A DNA stretch of 26,983 nucleotides from an uncultured Collinsella sp. (GTDB taxonomy: Bacteria > Actinomycetota > Coriobacteriia > Coriobacteriales > Coriobacteriaceae), in the NCBI GenBank assembly GCA_959019945.1, contig CAUEQD010000028.1, positions 1 to 26,983 of the forward strand, read 5' to 3'. Positions within the stretch are counted from its first letter, which is position 1. Each line of letters starts with the position of its first letter. Position numbers and translations under genes: made by a program. Shown here piece by piece: positions 7,161-15,333 of this stretch. The notes beneath the pieces were generated by a model. That model saw nothing but the letters and a program-made list of their open reading frames with translations. It made no database searches and had not been told where the DNA came from.

Positions 7161-8465
7161 ATGGAGAAAACTGCAGAGCAGCTGCGCCGCGAGCACATTG
7201 CCCTAGAGGGCGACACCCATGGCAAGAACAAGTGGGCGATTCTGTTTACCGTGCTCATCATGACGTTTATGGTGTGTCTGGATTCGACCGTCGTGACCGT
7301 GGCGCTGCCCGTGATGCAAAAGGAGCTGGGCGTGGGCCTCGATCGCATTCAGCTGGTAAGCTCGGTGTATCTGCTTGCGACATGCGTGGCTATGTTGCCG
7401 TTTGGCCGTCTGGGCGACGTGCGCGGCAAGGTGGGCGTATTTCAGCTGGGCGTAATCGTCTTTACGGTCGGCTCGTTGCTGTGCGGCCTTTCGGGTTCGC
7501 TCGAGGTTCTTATCTTGGCGCGCATTGTTCAGGGTGTCGGTTGCGCGGCGGCCATGGCTAACAACATGGGTATCATCACCGAGTCGTTCCCGGCGCGCGA
7601 ACGAGGCCGTGCTATGGGTATTCTCGCGACCTTTGTGGCCCTCGGCATGATGTGTGGCCCCGTGCTCGGTGGCATGCTGGTGGCAAGCTTTCCCTGGGAG
7701 AGCATCTTCCTCATCAACCTGCCTATTGGCGTCATCTCGTTTATCGTGGGGCTCTACACGCTGCCGCATGTTAAGCCGGAGGCCGGCGAGCGCCCCATGT
7801 CCCTGATCGAGGCCGCTCATCGCTGCTTTGCAAATTCGGCCTTCACCATCAACCTTGTCTGCATGCTCATCGTCTTCGTTGGCATTGGCGCATCCGAGTT
7901 TATCCTGCCGTTCTATTTTCAGGACGCCCACGGCTTTGGTTCCGACATTTCCGGACTGCTCTTTTTGGCGCTGCCGATGGTGAATGCCTTTATCGGGCCG
8001 CTTTCGGGCACGGTTTCGGATCGTGTTGGCTGCGAGGGCCCCACGGCAGTCGGCCTGGGCGTGTACGTGTGCGGGCTCTTTGCGGTAAGTATGCTCGACG
8101 AGCGCTCTTCCATCCCTGTGATTGTGTGCTGTGCCGCGTTTATGTCGTGCGGTACGTCGATTTTCCAGAGCCCCAACAACTCGCTGTATATGGGCTCGGC
8201 TCCGCGCGAAGCGCTCGGCTTTGCGGGCAGCCTGGGTAGTTTGGCGCGCTACGCCGGCATGGCGCTCGGCATTACGGCGGCGTCGCATATCCTGTATGGG
8301 CAGATGAGCGTGGCAATGGGCGAGGCCGTGACCAGTTTTGTTACAGGTCGTCCGGACGTATTCCTATTCGGCTTTCGCTCGGTGTTCTACGTACTCATGG
8401 CTGTGGCCGCCGTGGGCTTTGCGCTTGCCATGGTGCGTTTGGTGAAGATGCGCGCCCGCCATTAG
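7161..8465 (+). CDS. MFS exporter, DHA2 (EmrB/QacA-like) family
   Basis: This 434-residue integral membrane protein has a short cytoplasmic N-terminus (to about residue 20) followed by 12-14 hydrophobic segments. FMVCLDSTVVTVALPVM in the first helix is the DHA2 hallmark. FGRLGDVRGKVGVF is motif A between helices 2 and 3, and ALGMMCGPVLGGML is the antiporter motif C. These proteins use the proton gradient to expel drugs or toxic compounds; the substrate cannot be told. ATG 7161 is preferred because AAAGGA at 7150-7155 is 5 nt upstream; ATG 7155 overlaps the RBS. An imperfect hairpin (TTGGGA/TCCCAA, 8470-8505) follows without a T-run. Its own promoter was not resolved. Confidence 0.92.
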   Translation: MEKTAEQLRREHIALEGDTHGKNKWAILFTVLIMTFMVCLDSTVVTVALPVMQKELGVGLDRIQLVSSVYLLATCVAMLPFGRLGDVRGKVGVFQLGVIVFTVGSLLCGLSGSLEVLILARIVQGVGCAAAMANNMGIITESFPARERGRAMGILATFVALGMMCGPVLGGMLVASFPWESIFLINLPIGVISFIVGLYTLPHVKPEAGERPMSLIEAAHRCFANSAFTINLVCMLIVFVGIGASEFILPFYFQDAHGFGSDISGLLFLALPMVNAFIGPLSGTVSDRVGCEGPTAVGLGVYVCGLFAVSMLDERSSIPVIVCCAAFMSCGTSIFQSPNNSLYMGSAPREALGFAGSLGSLARYAGMALGITAASHILYGQMSVAMGEAVTSFVTGRPDVFLFGFRSVFYVLMAVAAVGFALAMVRLVKMRARH

Positions 8466-8622
8466 CATGTTGGGAGGCTGTCTGCCACGATTCGCGCCGT
8501 CCCAAAAAGACTGGTTTGTGGTGCGATGTGGCTTGTGGGCCGGGCGGGGGTCGGTCCGTGGTAGACTATCGAACAACGTTTATTAATCGCGCGGTATCGT
8601 TGCCGCGAGAAGGGGTTGCGCC

Positions 8623-9201
8623 ATGCAGGAGCTTGAGGATCGTATTCGCCATGACGGCATCGTAAAGGCCGGTAACGTCCTTAAGGTTGATGCCTTCCTC
8701 AACCACCAGTGCGACGTTGAACTGTTCGACCACATGGGTGCCGAGTGGGCCCGTCTGTTCGAGGGTGTCGAGATCAACAAGATCCTGACCATCGAGGCTT
8801 CGGGTATTGGTATGGCCTGCATCGCGGCTCAGCATTTTGGCGGCGTCCCGGTGGTCTTTGCCAAGAAGGCACAGTCCATCAACCTCGACGGCGAGCAGTA
8901 TGCCACGACCATTTACTCCTTTACCAAGCAGAAGGAGTACCCGGTTATCGTGGGTAAGCGCTTCCTGTCCGAGGGCGACAAGGTCCTGATTATCGACGAC
9001 TTTTTGGCCAACGGTTGCGCGCTCGAGGGTCTTATCAAGATCTGCGAGGCTGCGGGCGCCGAGGTTGCCGGTATCGGCATTGCCGTGGAGAAGGGCTTCC
9101 AGGGCGGCGGCGATAAGCTCCGCGAGCGCGGCTTCCGCGTTGAGAGCCTGGCTCGTATCGCCGAAATGGACTGCGAGAACGGCGAGATCACGTTCGCCTA
9201 G
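8623..9201 (+). CDS. xpt: Xanthine phosphoribosyltransferase
   Basis: This 192-residue cytoplasmic salvage enzyme converts xanthine and PRPP to XMP. The length and N-terminus (LEDRIRHDGIVKAGNVLKVD) match bacterial Xpt. ILTIEASGIGMACIAAQ and the PRPP loop VLIIDDFLANGCAL (residues 121-134) are characteristic. ATG 8623 lies 9 nt downstream of AAGGGG. An extended -10-like TGGTAGACT (8559-8567) is the only promoter hint. In many Firmicutes xpt is controlled by a guanine riboswitch; its conserved core is not seen in the 157-nt upstream gap. The gene appears monocistronic, ending in a hairpin with a T-run. Confidence 0.95.
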   Translation: MQELEDRIRHDGIVKAGNVLKVDAFLNHQCDVELFDHMGAEWARLFEGVEINKILTIEASGIGMACIAAQHFGGVPVVFAKKAQSINLDGEQYATTIYSFTKQKEYPVIVGKRFLSEGDKVLIIDDFLANGCALEGLIKICEAAGAEVAGIGIAVEKGFQGGGDKLRERGFRVESLARIAEMDCENGEITFA

Positions 9202-9228
9202 GCGCGCAACACAAGCGATTGGTATGCG

Positions 9229-9266
9229 ATGTGACAAAGGGACTGTCCCTTTGTCACATTTTTTTG
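9229..9266 (+). terminator. Terminator of xpt, built from a repeat-like palindrome
   Basis: ATGTGACAAAGGGAC (9229-9243) and GTCCCTTTGTCACAT (9245-9259) are perfect inverse complements around a single T and are followed by a T-run. Transcribed, the loop opens to about 5 nt. The core GGGACTGT is shared with the palindromic repeat at 9679. Near-identical palindromes are, from memory, common between Coriobacteriia genes. Confidence 0.87.
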
Positions 9267-9285
9267 TATGAGGTGAGGTGTTGTT

Positions 9286-9666
9286 ATGGATGAGAGCAAG
9301 ATGGGATGGCGCGAGTATGCGCGCTATGCCGAGATGCCGGTCGAGGAGCTGGCACGCGATTGCGAGGTGCAGGTGTTTCGCGCGACGGGTCCGGGCGGAC
9401 AGGGCGTGAACACGACGGACTCGGCGGTGCGCATGAAGCATGGGCCCACGGGGATTGTCGTGACGGCGCGTGAGAGCCGCAGTCAGTTTCAGAATCGCAG
9501 CTGCTGTCTGCGTAAGCTGAGGGCAGAGCTTGAGCGTCGCGGGCGTCCACCGCGCCGTCGTGTCAAGACCAAAGTGCCACAACGATCGCGCCAGCGCAGG
9601 CTCAACGACAAGCACTTCAACGCGATTAAAAAGGCCAACCGTCGCAAGCCGGGCGGGGAGGAATGA
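9286..9666 (+). CDS. Peptide chain release factor-like protein (GGQ domain only)
   Basis: This 126-residue protein contains the RF-1 catalytic domain. The motif ATGPGGQGVNTTDSAVRMKH (about residues 43-62) carries the GGQ that enters the ribosomal peptidyl-transferase centre and hydrolyses peptidyl-tRNA. It lacks the codon-recognition domains of RF1 and RF2. The tail is strongly basic (RRGRPPRRRVKTK onward), as in ArfB, where a basic tail occupies the empty mRNA channel of stalled ribosomes. The likely role is ribosome rescue. ArfB proteins are usually about 140 residues, and PrfH-type proteins about 200. ATG 9286 follows GAGGTGAGG. It lies between two palindromes and converges on the lipid kinase. 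Confidence 0.85.
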   Translation: MDESKMGWREYARYAEMPVEELARDCEVQVFRATGPGGQGVNTTDSAVRMKHGPTGIVVTARESRSQFQNRSCCLRKLRAELERRGRPPRRRVKTKVPQRSRQRRLNDKHFNAIKKANRRKPGGEE

Positions 9667-9678
9667 TCTTCTCAATAC

Positions 9679-9753
9679 GTTGCGGTGAAATAGGGACTGT
9701 TTATGCAGCTAAAGCCGCAAAACAGTCCCTATTTCACCGCAACTTAGGTGGGG
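9679..9753. repeat. Palindromic repeat, family E, copy 1
   Basis: A perfect 24-bp inverted repeat has left arm 9679-9702 (begins GTTGCGGTGAAATAGGGACT) and right arm 9720-9743, around a 17-nt loop. A flank TTAGGTGGGG (9744-9753) is shared, inverted, with the copy at 26779-26853. It fills the gap between the convergent release-factor-like and lipid-kinase genes, directly abutting the kinase stop codon at 9754. There is no T-run. Confidence 0.9.
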
Positions 9754-10716
9754 TTAGCGGGTTGGGTGCCAGACCTCGAGAACGGCGGGAAGGATGTCCA
9801 TCTCGATGCGCGAGGCGACGATGGGCTCGCCGTCGGCCTGAATGGGGTAGTCGGGCTCCTCAAAGGTAAGCTCGGCATGACGGCAACGACGCATGCGAAC
9901 CGGCGGCAGCTTGGTATGGTGGCCGTCCTTTGCCGAAAGGAACATAGGCAGGGCGACCGCACGGGGGACGGGGCCGCAGGCGTAGCAAACGTCGAGGATG
10001 CCGTCGCACGGGTTGGCGTCGGGACAGATGCGATAGCCCGAACCATAGGTGGGGCCCAGCTGAATCGCCATGATAATCGCGCGCACGCGCTCGGCTGGCG
10101 CGCCATCAAAGCTAATGGTCATGGGGTAGTTGCGGTAGCGCAGACCAAACTGCTCAAGTCCCGAGAGGGTGTAGAGCGGAGCGCCCGTCAAGCCGGTCTT
10201 TTTTCGCAGCTCGGTGGTGCCCAGGCCGATGGCGGCATCGATGCCGACCGAAAGCGTTTGGTCGTAGTACTCAACGGTAGCCTCGCCGCTGCCGTTTGCG
10301 GGGTTCCATGAGCGAATGCGTCCGATATCCTGGTGCTGCAGCTCACAGGTGAGTAGCGCGCCAAAATCCTTGCCGGAGAAATCGTCGATGCCGAGCGTTT
10401 GGGCAAAATCGTTGCCGGAGCCCACGGGCAGGACGGCAAGGGCGGGGCGGGTGCCCTCCTCTTGCGTCATAAGCCCGTTGACGACCTCGTGAATCACGCC
10501 GTCGCCGCCAAGGGCGATAACGGTGCGATAGCCCTGAGCCTGTGCGGCCAGCTCCTTGGCGTGTCCCATGCGCTCGGTTAGCACCAGGTCAAACTGGGAT
10601 GCGCGCGCGGTCATATCCAAAAATCGTTGCAGGCGCTCGGCAACTTCGCGCGCCGCACCCGACTGGGCGGCTGGGTTGGCGATGATGAGCGTGCGGGCAA
10701 AATCAGTTGCATGCAT
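9754..10716 (-). CDS. Diacylglycerol kinase family (YegS-like) lipid kinase
   Basis: This 320-residue kinase of the DAGK catalytic family phosphorylates diacylglycerol or a related lipid at the membrane face. IIANPAAQSG near residue 11, the signature ALGGDGVIHEVVNGL (68-82) and PVGSGNDFAQTLGI (97-110) form the nucleotide-binding core. IQADGEP near the C-terminus is also characteristic. A longer open frame reaches 10788, but ATG 10714-10716 has GGGAG about 6 nt upstream and begins right before the conserved TLIIANP, so it is preferred. It lies 87 bp downstream of the ClC gene on the same strand and may be cotranscribed with it. The lipid substrate cannot be told. Confidence 0.9.
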   Translation of the reverse strand: MHATDFARTLIIANPAAQSGAAREVAERLQRFLDMTARASQFDLVLTERMGHAKELAAQAQGYRTVIALGGDGVIHEVVNGLMTQEEGTRPALAVLPVGSGNDFAQTLGIDDFSGKDFGALLTCELQHQDIGRIRSWNPANGSGEATVEYYDQTLSVGIDAAIGLGTTELRKKTGLTGAPLYTLSGLEQFGLRYRNYPMTISFDGAPAERVRAIIMAIQLGPTYGSGYRICPDANPCDGILDVCYACGPVPRAVALPMFLSAKDGHHTKLPPVRMRRCRHAELTFEEPDYPIQADGEPIVASRIEMDILPAVLEVWHPTR

Positions 10717-10803
10717 GGGGCGACTCCCGGCGTATGACGTGACGGTGCGGTCGCGCTCAGGTCGAATTGCCCCCGATTGTGGCTGCACGGCGAATACTTA
10801 CGT

Positions 10804-12225
10804 CTACTCTATCAGGTCGTTGTGGCGCTCGATAGCATCCGCTACCGTACCGCCCTCATCCACAATAAGCGAACGGCGCTTGGGTGAGATGATGCGCTGG
10901 GCGGGGTACACGCCGCGGTGTCCGCCGGTTAGGTAGCTGATAAAGGCCACGATGACAAAGAACCCGGCGGCCGTGCCGTGGAACAGATCGATGGCCATCA
11001 TACAGGTGGTGATGGGTACGTTAAGGCCGGCGCAGAACACGCCGAGCATGCCCAGCGCCGCCAGAAAGCTGGGGTCGATTCCGACGAGGCAACCGATCCA
11101 ACCGCCGAGCGCCGCACCGATGCCAAACAGGGGTGTGACCTCGCCTCCTTGGAAGCCGGCGCCCAGGGTGAGCGCCGTCACCACGAGCTTGATGGCTGCG
11201 TCGGCAAGGGTCGTGTTACCGGCGAACCCGGCGCCCGAGAGCCAGGTGGCAAGGCCGGCATACTTCCAGGCGTCGAGCATCGCGTAGGCCGCGAGCACCA
11301 CGAGCGCGCCCACGAGTGCGCGAGCAATATAGTTGGTGATAAAGCGGCCGTACAGGCTCTTGACGGTACGAACCGACCAGGCAAAGAGACGTGCGGTGAG
11401 ACCAAAGATGATGGCGCTGATGACTACGATGACGACCGTTGTGGGCGTCATAGCGGGAACGCTGGCGATGACATTCGCTTCGTACTCGGTACCCAGGGCA
11501 AGTGATGTAAAGTAGCCGGTAAACGAGGCGACCAGGCAGTAGATACCTGCGGTGTAGTCGATCTTGCCGATAAAGCACATTTCCATGCCAAAGAAAGCTC
11601 CGGCAAGGGGCGAACCGAATACGGCGCCAAAGGCCGACGAGATGCCGGCGAGCATGAGGTCGTGGTGGTCATGCTTTTTGAGGTGGGCGAGGCTCGAGAT
11701 GTTACTGGCGATGGTGCCGCCAATCTGCACCGCAGCCCCCTCGCGACCGGCCGATCCGCCCGTTAGGTGCGTGAGCGTGGAGCAGACGAAGGTGAGGACG
11801 GCCATGCGCATATGGATAAGGCGTGTGCCCAGGGCGGAGTCGATGACCAGGTTGTTACCTCGTTTGGCGGCAAGGCCATGGTTTTTGTACACCCATGCGG
11901 TGGCAACGCCCACAACGGGAAGCAACACGTAAATCCACACGTGGTGCTCGCGATAATCGGTCGCGATATTCAGCGAGGCCAAAAATGCCCAAGCGGCAAC
12001 ACCCATGGCGAGCGAGACGATGACGACGAGCGCGAGCAGTTTGGCGCTTGCAAACAGGTTGCGGGCGTTGCGGCGTGTGTCGGCGGCCAAGAGCTGCTCG
12101 GAGCGGGTGAGTTGACGCCTGCCGGCCATGATGACGTCGCTAAGGGAGAAAAAGCCGCCATCGTCGAGCGGCTGGGAATGATCTTGCGCTTCGTTTGCGC
12201 TTTCGGGTTTGTTGTTATGAGCCAT
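10804..12225 (-). CDS. ClC-family anion transporter, probably CLC-F fluoride/proton antiporter
   Basis: This 473-residue membrane protein has about 60 hydrophilic N-terminal residues and then the ClC fold. GREGAAVQ (160-167) holds the gating glutamate Glu162. GSPLAGAFFGME follows near 204-215. GAGFQGGEVTPLFGIGAALG near 355-374 replaces the usual GGIFAP helix-N wording. The usual GSGIP serine motif is replaced by KRGNNLVIDS (121-130). Loss of GSGIP and a helix-N glutamate (Glu362) are marks of the CLC-F subclass, which exports fluoride. This subtype call rests on remembered family features. ATG 12225 has AGAGGA upstream. No fluoride riboswitch core was seen. A TATAAT on the minus strand (12255-12260) may be its -10 box. 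Confidence 0.85.
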   Translation of the reverse strand: MAHNNKPESANEAQDHSQPLDDGGFFSLSDVIMAGRRQLTRSEQLLAADTRRNARNLFASAKLLALVVIVSLAMGVAAWAFLASLNIATDYREHHVWIYVLLPVVGVATAWVYKNHGLAAKRGNNLVIDSALGTRLIHMRMAVLTFVCSTLTHLTGGSAGREGAAVQIGGTIASNISSLAHLKKHDHHDLMLAGISSAFGAVFGSPLAGAFFGMEMCFIGKIDYTAGIYCLVASFTGYFTSLALGTEYEANVIASVPAMTPTTVVIVVISAIIFGLTARLFAWSVRTVKSLYGRFITNYIARALVGALVVLAAYAMLDAWKYAGLATWLSGAGFAGNTTLADAAIKLVVTALTLGAGFQGGEVTPLFGIGAALGGWIGCLVGIDPSFLAALGMLGVFCAGLNVPITTCMMAIDLFHGTAAGFFVIVAFISYLTGGHRGVYPAQRIISPKRRSLIVDEGGTVADAIERHNDLIE

Positions 12226-12254
12226 ATATTCCTCTTTTAGGTTGCAACGCAAGC

Positions 12255-12260
12255 ATTATA
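12255..12260 (-). promoter_or_regulatory. Possible -10 box of the ClC gene
   Basis: A perfect TATAAT reads on the minus strand 30 nt upstream of the ClC start. No convincing -35 box lies 16-18 nt further upstream. Confidence 0.35.
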
Positions 12261-12372
12261 AAACGCGGCAAGCGCGACGAGCCGGTGGGTTGGTTTCCAT
12301 TCTGTTTCGCGGCTTGCGGCCGACAGGTGTATTTGCGGGTACAGGCCAAATCGCGGTCGCGCGTCGGGGGAT

Positions 12373-12378
12373 TATACT
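12373..12378 (+). promoter_or_regulatory. Possible -10 box of moeA-mogA
   Basis: TATACT in the context GATTATACTGAG lies 57 nt ahead of the moeA start. The -35 position is poor, so this is tentative. No Moco riboswitch was recognised in the gap. Confidence 0.35.
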
Positions 12379-12435
12379 GAGACAAGCATAAAGAATCGGC
12401 GCTCCTGTTGTGCGCCGTGGCATTAAGAGGTGCAT

Positions 12436-13698
12436 ATGGCAGAGAAACTCATTCCGCTGGAGGACGCGCAGTCGATTGTTCTGTCGCACGTTGCTCCGAC
12501 CGATCTCGTCGAGATTCCCGTGTGGCAGGCGGCTGGTTTTCCCTTGGCTGAGGACGCGGTGGCCGATATCGACATCTCGCCGTTTGCCAACAGCGCCATG
12601 GACGGGTATGCCGTGCGTGCAGCCGATCTTGCTGCGGCCACCGCTGACACTCCGGTGACGCTCTCCGTCGTAGGACACGAGGCCGCGGGCCATGTGTTTG
12701 AGGGCACAATCGACGCGGGCGAGACAGTCCGCATCATGACGGGCGCGCCGGTACCCGAAGGTGCCGATGCCGTGGTGAAGTACGAGATCGTCGAGGTGCT
12801 CGATGGCGACGGCAACGAGGGCTCCCGTGTGAGGTTCTCGGCGCCGGCAAAGGTGGGGGAGAACGTTCGCTCTGCTGCCGAGGAGGCCCATGCCGGCGAT
12901 GTTGTGATGCACGCCGGCGAGGTCGTGGCTCCGGCGGGCGCGGGTCTGCTGGCAAGCGCCGGATACGCGAGCGTGAAGGTGCACGCTGCCCCGCGTGTGG
13001 GCATCATCTCGCTGGGCACGGAACTGGTCGCACCGAGCACCGTGCCGGCGCGCGGGCAGATTCGCGACTCAAACTCCTCGGCACTGATGGCCGAGGCACT
13101 CGATGCCGGCGCCGAGCCCGTGTTCTACGGCATCGCGCCCGACGATGAGCAGGCGATTGCCGAGCTGGTGCATCGCGCTGTGCGGGAGTGCGATTTTGTC
13201 ATTACGAGTGGCGGTGCCTCGGCGGGCGACTACGACTATGTGACGGCGCTCGTCCGGCGCGAGGGCGAGGTGTTCTTCGATCGCATCTCGATGCGTCCGG
13301 GCAAGGCCATCACGTTTGGCTTGCTCGGGGGTAAGCCGTATTTGGGGCTTTCGGGCAATCCGGCCGCAGCGTACGTGGGCTTTGAGATGCTCGCGCGTCC
13401 GGCGATTCGCAAGATGCGCGGCTTTGCCGAGGGTGCGCGTCCCGTGCAGCAGGCGACGCTCACGCACGGCGTGAAAAAGCGCCAGGACCGACGCTTCTTC
13501 GATCGCGCCACGGTTTCGCACGACCCCGAGACCGGTGAGCTGTTGGTGACCGAGGCCAAGACGCAGAATTCGGCGCTGCTCGGCACGATGCAGCGGGCCA
13601 ACTGCCTGCTGCGTATTGACGAAGGACCGTGCGACCTCAAGGCGGGCGACGTCGTGGATGTCGTGCGTGTCGACCTGCCCGAGGGAACGGTGTTGTAG
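12436..13698 (+). CDS. moeA: Molybdopterin molybdotransferase MoeA
   Basis: MoeA inserts molybdate into adenylylated molybdopterin, the last common step of molybdenum cofactor synthesis. The 420-residue protein shows the family core: ANSAMDGYAVRAADL (about 51-65), RIMTGAPVPEGADAVV, ISLGTELV, and the MPT-binding TSGGASAGDYDYV. SMRPGKAITFGLL and LGLSGNPAAAYVGFE follow. The C-terminal beta-barrel domain is complete. GTG 12430 is in frame, but ATG 12436 sits 5 nt after AAGAGG and is the better start. mogA begins 11 nt after its stop behind a strong RBS, so the two genes form an operon in pathway order. Confidence 0.96.
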   Translation: MAEKLIPLEDAQSIVLSHVAPTDLVEIPVWQAAGFPLAEDAVADIDISPFANSAMDGYAVRAADLAAATADTPVTLSVVGHEAAGHVFEGTIDAGETVRIMTGAPVPEGADAVVKYEIVEVLDGDGNEGSRVRFSAPAKVGENVRSAAEEAHAGDVVMHAGEVVAPAGAGLLASAGYASVKVHAAPRVGIISLGTELVAPSTVPARGQIRDSNSSALMAEALDAGAEPVFYGIAPDDEQAIAELVHRAVRECDFVITSGGASAGDYDYVTALVRREGEVFFDRISMRPGKAITFGLLGGKPYLGLSGNPAAAYVGFEMLARPAIRKMRGFAEGARPVQQATLTHGVKKRQDRRFFDRATVSHDPETGELLVTEAKTQNSALLGTMQRANCLLRIDEGPCDLKAGDVVDVVRVDLPEGTVL

Positions 13699-13708
13699 GA
13701 GGAAGACT

Positions 13709-14188
13709 ATGGAGTTGAAGATATCGATCGTGACGTGCTCGGACACGCGCGATCTTGCGCAGGACGAGGCCGGAGCCGCACTCGAGGAGCTTATCGAAGC
13801 GCAGGGCTGGACGGTCGCCTCACATGTGGTCGTGCGCGACGACGTCAGCGAGATTGGTGATGCCATTGTGGAAGCCGCCGATGAGTGTCACGCCAATGTC
13901 GTGCTCACCTGCGGCGGCACGGGTCTTTCGATGCGCGATGTAACGCCCGAGGCGACGCGTTCCGTCTGCGACCGCGATGTGCCGGGTATTGCCGAGGCAA
14001 TTCGTGCCTACTCCATGACCAAGACGCGCCGCGCCATGCTCTCGCGCGCTATTTGCATGCAACGAGGTCATACACTTGTCGTAAACTTTCCCGGTTCTAC
14101 GAAGGCCGCCCGCGAAAGCTGGGAGGCCATAGCAGACCAGCTGGAGCATGCGGCTCAGATGACAGCGGGCGGCGGACATACCAAATAA
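13709..14188 (+). CDS. mogA: Molybdopterin adenylyltransferase MogA/MoaB type
   Basis: This 159-residue enzyme adenylylates molybdopterin, activating it for MoeA. VTCSDTRDLAQDEAG near the start and TCGGTGLSMRDVTPEATR (67-84) with Asp77 are the MPT-binding motifs. PGIAEAIRAYSM and VVNFPGSTKAARESWEAI complete the fold. The start ATG 13709 is preceded by TAGGAGGAAGACT, whose GGAGG overlaps the end of moeA, indicating tight coupling. The length fits MogA and MoaB; some species use MoaB for this role, so the symbol is by function. A terminator ends the two-gene operon before modA. Confidence 0.92.
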   Translation: MELKISIVTCSDTRDLAQDEAGAALEELIEAQGWTVASHVVVRDDVSEIGDAIVEAADECHANVVLTCGGTGLSMRDVTPEATRSVCDRDVPGIAEAIRAYSMTKTRRAMLSRAICMQRGHTLVVNFPGSTKAARESWEAIADQLEHAAQMTAGGGHTK

Positions 14189-14201
14189 GCGCGCTACCTG
14201 C

Positions 14202-14236
14202 GGCGGAGCGACCTTACGGGCTGCTCCGCCTTTTTT
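14202..14236 (+). terminator. Terminator of moeA-mogA
   Basis: GGCGGAGC (14202-14209) pairs with GCTCCGCC (14223-14230), followed by six T residues. Confidence 0.92.
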
Positions 14237-14326
14237 ATGCAGCGACAGTGCGGCCATCTCGGGGTTATCGGTGAAAGAAGCTTATTAGACGAGAAATTAT
14301 TATCACAAACATTATTCGCGCAGAAG

Positions 14327-14332
14327 TATAAT
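14327..14332 (+). promoter_or_regulatory. -10 box of the modABC operon
   Basis: A perfect TATAAT lies 61 nt upstream of modA in an AT-rich stretch (14280-14345) that stands out from its GC-rich surroundings. No good -35 box is present at 16-18 nt, which suggests an activator. CGAGAA (14290-14295) and TTCGCG (14315-14320) form an imperfect dyad just upstream that could bind a regulator. Confidence 0.5.
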
Positions 14333-14392
14333 CTAGTAACAGAATAAAGCCTGCGGCGGGGTGCCCGGGCGTCGCGTTCGAAAGGGTTGAAC

Positions 14393-15265
14393 ATGTTCGA
14401 TATGGTTTCTCGCCGCGGTTTCGTCTCGCTTTCTGCTGCCGCTGCCGCCGGCCTTGGCCTTGCCGGCTGCTCGGGCAACAAGACGTCCGAGCCGGCCGGA
14501 TCCGATGCCGGTTCTGCTAAGGCATCTTCCAAGAAGGTTGTCGAGCTGCAGGTCTTTGCTGCCAACTCGCTCGAGAAGGCTCTGCCCGAGGTTCAGGAGC
14601 TCTACACCGACCAGACCGGTACCACGTTTGCCGACACGCAGTTTAAGGCGTCCGGCGACCTTGTCGAGCAAATGCGCGCCGGTGCCGCTGTCGACGTGCT
14701 TATCACGGCCTCCAAGGGCACCATGGATGACGCCGAGGCCGCCGAGCTCGTCGACGCCGACACCCGTGAGGATATGTTCGTCAACGACCTCGTGATCATC
14801 CGCGCCGAGGGCTCTGACTCCAAGGTCGAGGCCATCGCCGACGTCGCGAATCTGGACGGCAAGATCGCCATTGGCGACGCCAAGACCGTCCCCGCCGGCA
14901 AGTACGCCAACCAGGCCCTGGCTTCCGTGGGCCTCTACACCGGCACCGAGGGCGACGACGGCGAGTATGCTCCCGAGATCGCCGACAAGGTCGCACTGGC
15001 CGATAAGGTGGGCACCGCCGCCGCTTATGTGTCCACAGGCGACTGCGTGGCCGGTTTTGTCTACAGCTCCGACATCTTCCGCTACGACGGCATCGAGGAG
15101 GCCTTCGTGTGCCCCGAGGATTCGCACAAGCCCATCGTGTACCCGGGCGCCGTTGCCGAAAGCTCCGAGCATGCCGACGAGGCCAAGGCGTTTATCGACT
15201 TTTGCCTGTCCAACAAGAAGGTTCAGAAGATTTGGGCTAAGTACGGCTTTGAGCTTTCCGCGTAG
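14393..15265 (+). CDS. modA: Molybdate ABC transporter, substrate-binding lipoprotein ModA
   Basis: This 290-residue lipoprotein captures molybdate (or tungstate) outside the membrane. The signal has a twin-arginine-like SRRGFVSLS followed by a lipobox, LAGC, with Cys26 as the lipid-bearing residue. The mature protein begins with a low-complexity linker and then VVELQVFAANSLEKALPEVQEL, the ModA start. TTFADTQFKASGDLVEQMRAGAAVDVLITA and ATCD-like C-terminal wording match the family. ATG 14393 is preferred, with AAAGGG 6 nt upstream; TTG 14387 overlaps the RBS. The Tat-type signal would imply export after folding. modB follows at 15334. Confidence 0.93.
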   Translation: MFDMVSRRGFVSLSAAAAAGLGLAGCSGNKTSEPAGSDAGSAKASSKKVVELQVFAANSLEKALPEVQELYTDQTGTTFADTQFKASGDLVEQMRAGAAVDVLITASKGTMDDAEAAELVDADTREDMFVNDLVIIRAEGSDSKVEAIADVANLDGKIAIGDAKTVPAGKYANQALASVGLYTGTEGDDGEYAPEIADKVALADKVGTAAAYVSTGDCVAGFVYSSDIFRYDGIEEAFVCPEDSHKPIVYPGAVAESSEHADEAKAFIDFCLSNKKVQKIWAKYGFELSA

Positions 15266-15333
15266 TGCGGCTTGGCGCGATAATTCCATCGTTTTGTGTT
15301 TCACTCCGTCCTTGTATTCGCTTGGAGCTTTTC

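Noticed and set aside
8466..8622. A guanine/xanthine riboswitch upstream of xpt
   Set aside because: The conserved loop sequences of the purine riboswitch and its three-helix layout are not present.
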